Below are positions 1-5,246 of a stretch of DNA of 5,246 bases, in pieces. Source of the DNA: JADJQU01 sp035490315 (GTDB lineage Bacteria; Planctomycetota; UBA1135; GCA-002686595); the NCBI GenBank assembly GCA_035490315.1, contig DATHET010000101.1:1-5246 (forward strand), read 5' to 3'. A model generated the notes under the pieces. That model worked only from the letters and a program-made list of their open reading frames with translations, was not told the DNA's origin and ran no database searches. Made by a program: the position numbers and the translations under genes. Every line of letters begins with the position of its first letter. Positions within the stretch are counted from its first letter, which is position 1.

Positions 1-156
1 GAGGAGCGAGCCGCACATAGTAGGGTACGGAGTCAGTTGAATTCGTCCGGAGTCGTGATGGCATTCCGTGCGCCGCTTCCGCGGCGCACGGAATGCCATC
101 ACGACTCCGGACGAATTCAACTGACTCCGTACCCTACTATGTGCGGCTCGCTCCTC
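1..156. repeat. Perfect 156-bp inverted repeat (76-bp arms, 4-base loop)
   Basis: Bases 1-76 are the exact reverse complement of bases 81-156, with no mismatch; the unpaired centre is TTCC at 77-80. The innermost stem is very GC-rich (GCGCCGC/GCGGCGC), and the arms are about 60% GC overall. The repeat begins at the first base given, so its outer edge is not seen and the arms may be longer. The right arm runs straight into the leader of the gene starting at 195, so that arm is probably the authentic genomic copy. A perfect arm pair of this length with a tiny loop, lying at a sequence end, is typical of snap-back synthesis or an assembly fold-back. A true palindrome, such as a hairpin end, is the alternative. 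The inverted repeat is certain; its biological reality is doubtful. Confidence 0.97.
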
Positions 157-194
157 CCCGTTCCCCCGGCCACTCGAACCCACACCCGACGAAT

Positions 195-1259
195 ATGTTC
201 GCTGCCCTGCTCCTCGCCCTCGTTCCGCAATCGCCGCAGTCGCCGCAGATGGTCACCGACATCCAGGCGCGCATTCCGAAGACGTTCTTCGTGGTCTCGC
301 TCGCGCTCACCGATTGGAAGGAGCAAGCGGGAGACCCCATGGGGCTCGGCGACAAGCTGGTGTTCGCGGGAACCCTCGCGCCCGCAGGCTCGATCTTGAC
401 CGTGATCGCCGAGCTCAACGAACCGCAGGTCTCGCCGAAGACCTGGCGCGAGCGCCTTGCTCCGCCTGGAAAGCTCTTCGACGTCGAGTTCACACCCTGC
501 GTCGATTCGACTTCGGAGCTCGCGCCCGGAATGGTCCAGTCGGATTACCACGCTTACTTCGCCACGCGCACGCACGCGCTCGACCTGCACATTTCGCGCT
601 TGGGCGACAAGCAGGAAGGCTTTCCGCGCGAAGAGTTCGAACGCATCGTCAAGTCCCTGCGCATCCTGCTGCTGCGCCGCGGCTGGGCGGAGGATTATCC
701 CGAATCGATCCAAGTCCCGATGACGATGGCCTCGATTCTCGGCGTCGATCAGAAGCAGTGGAAAGAGAGCTACCTTCCGAAGCACGCCGAGGAATGGCCG
801 GCGCATTTCGCCAGCGCGGAATTCCTCCACAATCTCGAGTCGCCGTTCGAGGAGCAGCTCGCCGCCTACGACAAGGCGCTGGCGCTGATCGCGAAAGTCG
901 AGCAGCCGGACAAGAAGACCCGCTACGCCACGGCGATCCTCCACGAAGGCCGCAGCTTCGCGTTCTACGACGCCAAGAAATTCGAGGACTCGATTCCGCC
1001 GCTGCAGCAGAGCCTCGCGATCCTGACCGAGCTGGGCAGCAAGGATCGCGCGGGCATCGCCTACAACCTCGCCTGCTCCCAGGCTCTCACCAGGCACCGC
1101 GACGAGGCGCTCGCGGCGCTGAAGCAGGCGATCGAAGTCGACCCGCGCTACCGCCAGAAAGCGGCGGATGATTCAGATTTCGCTTCGCTGGCGGAGGACG
1201 CGGAGTTCAAGAAGCTGATCGCGCAGCCCGCGCCGAAGACGCCGCCCAAGAAGCCCTGA
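195..1259 (+). CDS. Exported TPR protein with a possible PsbP/Mog1-like N-terminal domain
   Basis: This 354-residue protein is not one I can name. Residues 1-12 are a short hydrophobic stretch (MFAALLLALVPQ) that looks like an export signal, although it lacks the usual basic start. Residues about 20-160 alternate predicted strands and helices and end in a helix reading EEFERIVKSLRI. That ending resembles the last helix of PsbP/Mog1-like (DUF1795-type) folds, a weak inference. Residues about 220-318 are helical, with two TPR-like units at about 243-278 and 285-318 (A-Y-N-L-A-C then E-A-L-A-A-L-K-Q-A-I-E-V-D-P). The tail, DSDFASLAEDAEFKKLI, is a common closing motif after bacterial TPRs, followed by a Pro/Lys-rich end. 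The frame is open back to an ATG at 93, but that start lies inside the inverted repeat and would put 34 unlikely residues before the signal. ATG 195 is therefore preferred, although no Shine-Dalgarno precedes it. TPRs usually mediate protein contacts; the partner is unknown. Confidence 0.85.
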   Translation: MFAALLLALVPQSPQSPQMVTDIQARIPKTFFVVSLALTDWKEQAGDPMGLGDKLVFAGTLAPAGSILTVIAELNEPQVSPKTWRERLAPPGKLFDVEFTPCVDSTSELAPGMVQSDYHAYFATRTHALDLHISRLGDKQEGFPREEFERIVKSLRILLLRRGWAEDYPESIQVPMTMASILGVDQKQWKESYLPKHAEEWPAHFASAEFLHNLESPFEEQLAAYDKALALIAKVEQPDKKTRYATAILHEGRSFAFYDAKKFEDSIPPLQQSLAILTELGSKDRAGIAYNLACSQALTRHRDEALAALKQAIEVDPRYRQKAADDSDFASLAEDAEFKKLIAQPAPKTPPKKP

Positions 1260-1289
1260 GCGCCTTGCCGCGACGCAGTGCGGCCGCGC

Positions 1290-2558
1290 TCAACGCAGCT
1301 TCGCGCTGCGGCGGTTCTCGAAGACGAGCTGGACGAGGATCGCCAGGCTGACTGCGACCGCGGCGAGGAACCACATGCCGGCGGCGTCGCTGAAGCCCGT
1401 TTTCCAGACCCAGAGGGCTCCGAGGACCACCAGTCCAACCGCCGTTCCGGCCAGGCCGTAACCGATCCGCCGCGACCGACCGACGGGCAGCTTGCGCGCA
1501 ACCAGGAAGGGCAGGCAGACCGCGATCACGCCGAACATCGGCGGCCAGAAGAAAGGACTGCCGATGACCAGCCCGAGCAAGACCGCGCGGCGCATCCCGC
1601 GGGCTGGACCCTTCCACCACGACGTCACCGTGTCCTTGATCGCAGCCTTTCCCAGGGAATCGAAGAACACGCGCACCAGGAAAATCGGCACGACGAAGCG
1701 CACGACCAGGTAGAGCAGGAACCAGAGGACGCCGGCGTACAGTCCGATACCGATCGGCAGGAGGCCGAGCATGGAGGTCCAATGCTGGTGGGTGATCGCG
1801 TTGAGCACCATGACGACCAGGAAATAGACCAGGAAGATCTTCTTCGTGCGCGGCGTGGTGCAGCGCCTGCCGAAGCGCTCGCTGCGGCGCAGGAAGGACG
1901 AGAGCCAGCGATACACGACGCTGCGCGCGCGCAGTGCGTCGATCAATCCCAGCTTCGCGCTCTGCAAGGCCGGATCGATGCGCAAGGCCGAGCGGAACGC
2001 GTTGCCCGCCGCGGTCGCGTCGTTCTTCGCGAGACTCAGCTCGCCGAAGTGCACGAGCAGCAGCGGATGCTCGGGATGCAGCGCGAGGCCCGCGCGCGCC
2101 ACCTCGAGCGCCTGGTCCTCGCGCAGCGAAGCGCGCAGCACGCGCACCCGCACTTCGAGGCCGTAAGCGTCCTCCGGATCCAGCTCGAGCGCCGCCTTGC
2201 TCGACGCTTCCGCGCCCTTGGGCAGATTGAGCAGCAGGCAGATCGCGGCGTGGTAGCTGTGAAACGCGTCCTGGTTGGGCTCCTTGTCGAGCGCCTGCTC
2301 GAGGAACTCGCGCGCGGAGATCAGCTTGCCCGTCGAGCCCGCGATCGCGGCCAGCACGTAGAGCACGTAGGGATTGTTCGGCGCGAGCTCGCGCGCCGCC
2401 TCCGCGGCCTGTCGCGCCGGTGCGTGCTCGTCGAGGTCCAGGCGGATCCAGGCCAGCTCGATCAAGGCCTGGACGGACTTCGGATCGTCCTCGAGCTCGC
2501 GCTGGATCTGCTCGAGCGCGTCCTTGGGCCTGTGCAGATTGCGCAGGCGCTGTGCCAT
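1290..2558 (-). CDS. TPR-repeat protein with C-terminal multi-helix membrane domain
   Basis: With the ATG start the protein has 422 residues. Residues 1-198 form about six contiguous 34-residue TPR units: a partial one at 1-28, then 29-62, 63-96, 97-130, 131-164 and 165-198. Each ends near the usual proline (LELDPED, LALHPEH, LRIDPAL). A linker at about 199-237 (ALRARSVVYRWLSSFLRR) leads to hydrophobic segments at about 240-258, 263-298, 323-353, 365-385 and 393-413. Two of these are long enough to be double, giving five to seven membrane helices. The last residues are basic (ENRRSAKLR). The TPR half probably faces the cytoplasm as a docking scaffold; no catalytic motif is visible. TPR-plus-membrane proteins with a similar xALRARxxVYRW linker are, from memory, widespread in bacteria and uncharacterised. 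The start is uncertain: TTG at 2603 and GTG at 2576 or 2573 are in frame upstream and would complete the first TPR helix. None of these starts has a strong ribosome binding site. It lies downstream of the 801-residue gene on the same strand. Confidence 0.88.
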   Translation of the reverse strand: MAQRLRNLHRPKDALEQIQRELEDDPKSVQALIELAWIRLDLDEHAPARQAAEAARELAPNNPYVLYVLAAIAGSTGKLISAREFLEQALDKEPNQDAFHSYHAAICLLLNLPKGAEASSKAALELDPEDAYGLEVRVRVLRASLREDQALEVARAGLALHPEHPLLLVHFGELSLAKNDATAAGNAFRSALRIDPALQSAKLGLIDALRARSVVYRWLSSFLRRSERFGRRCTTPRTKKIFLVYFLVVMVLNAITHQHWTSMLGLLPIGIGLYAGVLWFLLYLVVRFVVPIFLVRVFFDSLGKAAIKDTVTSWWKGPARGMRRAVLLGLVIGSPFFWPPMFGVIAVCLPFLVARKLPVGRSRRIGYGLAGTAVGLVVLGALWVWKTGFSDAAGMWFLAAVAVSLAILVQLVFENRRSAKLR

Positions 2559-2630
2559 GTCGATTCGACCCACCACCGCTTTTCGGCGCGAAACGCCTCG
2601 CAACCGTACAAGCCGCCTGAGACGAGTCCG

Positions 2631-5036
2631 CTACGGCATGTGCAGGTCGATGCTCGCGCTGGTGTGCTCGGCGTCGAGCTCGACCCGCACAGCCTCTCCA
2701 AGCCTCTGCCAGGTGGCGGGCGCGGTCTCCGAGCGCTTCTCCAACCAGACGTCGTGGCTTCCCCAGGAGAGCCCGCGGAGATCCTGCTTCAAGAGCTGCG
2801 AATCCCCGCTTTCGCAGCGCTGCCGGCTCGAATCGCGAGCTGCTCCCGCGGGCGCGACGGCGAAGGCCCAATCGCCATCCTGGATCGCGCTCGAAGTGCG
2901 CAGGCTGATCGAGATCGAGCCGCGCCCCCCGACGACGATGCGCGCCGGCGAAAGACCGCTGTCGAGAACCTGCGACAGCGTCTCGGATTCCTCGGGTCCG
3001 AAATCGCCGACGACTTGCACGACCACTTCCCCGGCAGCCAGTGAATCCAGCCGGAATCGCCCGTCGTCCAGCCGCTTTGCCCAGCCATTCGGCCCTTCGA
3101 TTCTGGCGACGCTCAGGCAAGGCGAGCCGTCGGTCCACACGACTTCGATCTCGATGCTGCGCGGCTGGTCGAGCTGGACGTCGATCGTTCCCTCGGGAAT
3201 GGGCGAGAAGCTGATCCATTTTTCCGCGCATTGCCAGGCGCGCAGCACCAGGGTGCAGCGCTCGCCGAGCAGGGCGGGCAGCGCGATCTCACCATCGGCG
3301 TCCGACTGGTAGAGGTTGGTCCCCAGGCCGATCACCTGCGCCGAGACCCTGCGAGGAATCGCGCCGTCGAAGTTCCGCACGCGCAGGCGAAGACGCTTGG
3401 GAATGGCGTCGATGATCAGCGAGATCCGGCGCTGCTCCCCCATCGCGAGCGGCGAAATGTCGAGCTCCGCCAGCAGGGCCGCTCCGCCGCGGACGATCGC
3501 GTGCAAGGGCTGGTTCGGGACCAGGCCTGCAATTCTCAGCGGGCTCTTCACGGGGAACGCGACCCTGCAATACCTGCCGCCTTCCAGCTTGGAGGAGCTC
3601 TGGATGCGGGCTTCCGATTGCTCGAAGTTTTGCGTTTCGAGTCCGTCCAGGTCGGCGACGAAGAGCGGGGACGCGGCCCGCAGCTCGAGCTCGAGACGTC
3701 CCTGATCGCCGCGGAACTTCTCGATGTCGAGCTGCAGCACGCAGGACCTGGTCATCGTGACGACGAGCTTCTCCGCCTTCGGGATCGGAAACCGCTCGCT
3801 CACCCACCCGAAGGCACTGACGGCCAGCTCGGAATCCTCGGCGCTGATCGGGATCGACACGCGGCCCGTGCCGTCGGTGCTGAACGGCCAGCCGAGCCTG
3901 GAGGGAGGCCAGCGATCGACGTTCGCCCCCTGCAGCGAATGGCCTTCGCCGTCCTGGACGCGCACCAGGAGCTCGCGCGACTCGGCCGTCGCCAGATCGC
4001 CGAGATCCCAGACTCCGACCAGGTCCTGCGATCGAGCGAACTCGTGGCGGCGCTGGGGAGCGTCGACCTCGGGCGCTACGGTGATCGCGAGCTTGTCGAA
4101 GGGCGCCGCCAGCAAGGTGCAGGTGAACCGACCCTCGTTGCTCGGCATGACCGTTCCTGGTTCCGTCTTCGTGCCCTTGGAAGTCGAGCGGATGCGCTCG
4201 AGGCTGACCTCCGCCTGCGGCAGCAGAGTCCCGGAGGGATCGACCACGCGGAAGCGCACCTCGATGCCGCCGACGAGACGCAATTCGACGTCGCGTCGAG
4301 GCTGGGCGAGCTTCATGCAACGCGAATCGGCTTCGACTTTGGCGTCTTGCAGAAAATAGGGGCCGGTCCAACGGATCACGCCGGGCGTCGCGGGTCGCAA
4401 GCCGCGGAACGAGAACCTGCCATCCGCCTGCGTGAGCAGCGCCGGCGCCGAGTGCCATGCGCTCCAGGCCGAAAGGGCGGCCGCGACCGTCTCGGGCAGG
4501 CCCGGAGGAACGCGCGGCGCGACCTCGGGAACCCAGAAGAGCTCGAGGGGCGCGTCGGGCGGCGCGCCGCCGATCCGCACGACACCCTCGACGGCCACCG
4601 TGCCCGTCACGACCAGCGAGCGCCGGCCTGGCCTGAGATCGACTTCGCCCGTCATCGTCGCCCTGCCCTTCGTCGCGACCACGAAGGCACAGCTGCCCTC
4701 GGAGCTCGGGAGGCGCGCGACGCCGTTCGAGTCCGTCGTCGCTTCGCCGAGCACACGGTCCTCGCGGAACAGGACCAGCGTCGCGCCGACCAGCGGTTGC
4801 TGCTCGCTGTCGACCAGGTCGATCTCGAGGTCGCTCGCTTCCGCCTCCCTGCGCGACTGCTCGGCTCGCGCGGCCACCGGCAGGCCCGCGGAGTCCTGCG
4901 CAGCCGGAGTTTCGATCGCCACGTCCTCGGCTTCCGCGGCAGGCTGCGCGTCGAAAGGAAGCAGCGCGACAGCCAGGGCTCCGCCAGCGGCGAGCAATGC
5001 CGCGAGCAGCAACAGCGAGCCACGAGCTGACTTCAT
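2631..5036 (-). CDS. Exported modular protein of carboxypeptidase-regulatory-like / Ig-like beta-sandwich repeats
   Basis: This is an 801-residue protein. The N-terminus has a basic start (MKSARG) and a hydrophobic core at 7-27, followed by a Pro/Ala/Glu-rich stretch to about 68. It is either a cleaved signal peptide (an AEA site near 34-36) or a single membrane anchor. The rest is a chain of about eight all-beta modules, at roughly 69-144, 145-254, 255-350, 353-430, 431-540, 546-625, 626-715 and 716-801. The clearest ones show the CarboxypepD_reg-like pattern: a strand with D-x-x-x-x-P-L-x-G-A, then T-D-x-x-G, then a hydrophobic strand (for example VDSEQQPLVGATL and TTDSNGVARL; TQADGRFSFRGL; QSDADGEIALPAL; LDDGRFRLDSLAAGE). 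Such domains are non-catalytic beta-sandwiches found in surface and secreted proteins; no peptidase active site is visible. Nine cysteines are scattered thinly along the chain. A GGAGGG site seven bases before the ATG supports the start. The stop at 2631 lies 27-72 bp before the TPR membrane gene, which suggests co-transcription. The exact role and partner are unknown. Confidence 0.9.
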   Translation of the reverse strand: MKSARGSLLLLAALLAAGGALAVALLPFDAQPAAEAEDVAIETPAAQDSAGLPVAARAEQSRREAEASDLEIDLVDSEQQPLVGATLVLFREDRVLGEATTDSNGVARLPSSEGSCAFVVATKGRATMTGEVDLRPGRRSLVVTGTVAVEGVVRIGGAPPDAPLELFWVPEVAPRVPPGLPETVAAALSAWSAWHSAPALLTQADGRFSFRGLRPATPGVIRWTGPYFLQDAKVEADSRCMKLAQPRRDVELRLVGGIEVRFRVVDPSGTLLPQAEVSLERIRSTSKGTKTEPGTVMPSNEGRFTCTLLAAPFDKLAITVAPEVDAPQRRHEFARSQDLVGVWDLGDLATAESRELLVRVQDGEGHSLQGANVDRWPPSRLGWPFSTDGTGRVSIPISAEDSELAVSAFGWVSERFPIPKAEKLVVTMTRSCVLQLDIEKFRGDQGRLELELRAASPLFVADLDGLETQNFEQSEARIQSSSKLEGGRYCRVAFPVKSPLRIAGLVPNQPLHAIVRGGAALLAELDISPLAMGEQRRISLIIDAIPKRLRLRVRNFDGAIPRRVSAQVIGLGTNLYQSDADGEIALPALLGERCTLVLRAWQCAEKWISFSPIPEGTIDVQLDQPRSIEIEVVWTDGSPCLSVARIEGPNGWAKRLDDGRFRLDSLAAGEVVVQVVGDFGPEESETLSQVLDSGLSPARIVVGGRGSISISLRTSSAIQDGDWAFAVAPAGAARDSSRQRCESGDSQLLKQDLRGLSWGSHDVWLEKRSETAPATWQRLGEAVRVELDAEHTSASIDLHMP

Positions 5037-5043
5037 CCGCGAG

Positions 5044-5049
5044 CCCTCC
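5044..5049 (-). promoter_or_regulatory. Ribosome binding site of the 801-residue gene
   Basis: On the minus strand GGAGGG lies seven bases upstream of the ATG at 5036-5034. It is a near-ideal Shine-Dalgarno match and the only strong one in the window, and it fixes the start of the modular exported protein. Confidence 0.8.
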
Positions 5050-5079
5050 AGCCCAGCATAGATCTCCGCCGCGGCCTGG

Positions 5080-5246
5080 CTACGACTCGGACCGACCAGG
5101 ATCGGACAGCCCCGGCGGCTCGATCCCGAGCTTGCGGCAGGTGTTCGCGACGTGCGTCCCCTTCCAGAAGATCGTGGCGCAGGCGGGGCAGCGGAAGAAT
5201 TCGCGGTGCCTCTCGAGCACGCCCTCGGGGACCCTCGGATCCCCCA
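5080..5246 (-). CDS. Mut7-C RNase-domain protein, C-terminal fragment (cut by window edge)
   Basis: The last 54 codons of a minus-strand gene are present, ending at TAG (5082-5080); the 5' part lies beyond the window. The fragment reads RVPEGVLERHREFFRCPAC and then ATIFWKGTHVANTCRKLGI. This matches the end of the Mut7-C family (formerly DUF82): a C-terminal zinc ribbon whose second CxxC pair is followed by an aromatic-W-x-G-[ST]-H motif. Here that pair is Cys19 and Cys22 of the fragment, and the motif is FWKGTH. The family's N-terminal PIN-like nuclease part and the first CxxC pair would be upstream and cannot be judged. In this family the protein is thought to be an RNase; the substrate is unknown in most bacteria. 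A third cysteine (TCRKL) and a short Pro/Ser/Gly tail follow the motif. The gene lies 43 bp upstream of the modular exported protein on the same strand. I recognised it by motif only, with no database search. Confidence 0.8.
   Translation of the reverse strand, partial: GDPRVPEGVLERHREFFRCPACATIFWKGTHVANTCRKLGIEPPGLSDPGRSES

Noticed and set aside
116..140. Promoter-like TTCAAC and TACTAT boxes in the right arm of the inverted repeat
   Set aside because: The boxes match the consensus only partly and are 13 bases apart, too short for a standard sigma-70 promoter. The sequence context is also suspect because of the palindrome.
117..1097. Minus-strand open frame of 326 codons opposite the first gene
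   Set aside because: The plus-strand frame has a signal-like start, TPR motifs and a known type of TPR tail. The antisense frame ends inside the inverted repeat and has no domain signal.
1294..1310. Small hairpin (CGCAGC, 5-base loop, GCTGCG) as a transcription terminator
   Set aside because: The stem is only six base pairs, lies inside the 3' coding end of the minus-strand gene and has no T-run on either side. Such stems are expected by chance in GC-rich DNA.
1278..3044. Long plus-strand open frame (588 codons) antisense to the TPR membrane and modular protein genes
   Set aside because: It arises from high GC and few stop codons opposite real genes. The protein is a low-complexity mix rich in Arg, Ala, Glu and Gln with no domain, and it runs across a gene boundary on the other strand.
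1207..3231. Minus-strand open frame of 674 codons in another frame
   Set aside because: It spans parts of three genes and their gaps, is very rich in Arg, Ala and Gly, and shows no hydrophobic core pattern, so it is a GC-driven shadow.
3231..5030. Long plus-strand open frame (599 codons) antisense to the modular exported protein
   Set aside because: It is almost wholly inside the 801-residue gene, which has a strong ribosome binding site, a signal peptide and recognisable domains. The antisense product has none of these and shows Arg/Ala-biased shadow composition.
5033..5059. Eight-codon minus-strand frame (MLGWRARG) overlapping the start of the 801-residue gene by ATGA
   Set aside because: It contains the GGAGGG site of the real gene and has only a closely spaced GGAG of its own. 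A coupled leader peptide cannot be excluded, but nothing beyond chance supports it.

Overview
The window is high-GC DNA with G/C-rich third codon positions, as in a free-living, high-GC bacterium. The mix of genes hints at Planctomycetota or a similar environmental lineage: a secreted protein built from many carboxypeptidase-regulatory-like beta-sandwich repeats, a TPR/multi-helix membrane protein, short uncharged signal peptides, and weak or absent Shine-Dalgarno sequences at two of the three gene starts seen. This lineage call is inference from protein style only. No rRNA, tRNA or marker gene is present to confirm it.

Layout. Bases 1-156 are a perfect inverted repeat: 76-bp arms around a 4-base loop, starting exactly at the first base of the window. 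This looks like a fold-back at a sequence or contig end, although a biological palindrome cannot be excluded. A plus-strand gene follows (195-1259). It encodes an exported protein with a possible PsbP/Mog1-like N-terminal half and a short TPR block. It converges, with a 30-bp gap, on a minus-strand gene run. Read 5' to 3' on the minus strand, that run is: the 3' end of a Mut7-C-type (RNase/zinc-ribbon) gene (5246-5080, cut by the window edge); an 801-residue exported modular beta-sandwich protein (5036-2631) with a clear GGAGGG ribosome binding site; and a TPR plus multi-TM membrane protein (about 2558-1290).

The three minus-strand genes are spaced 43 and about 72 bp apart (27 bp if an upstream TTG start is used), so they may be co-transcribed. 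No shared pathway can be read from their sequences. Two of the three complete proteins are predicted to be exported and one is in the membrane; two carry TPR scaffolds. This fits a cell-envelope or protein-interaction role but does not prove one. No stretch longer than 300 bases lacks a gene. I saw no CRISPR array, insertion sequence, tRNA, rRNA, riboswitch or convincing terminator. The window is mostly ordinary chromosomal content, and the palindrome is the one structurally striking item.
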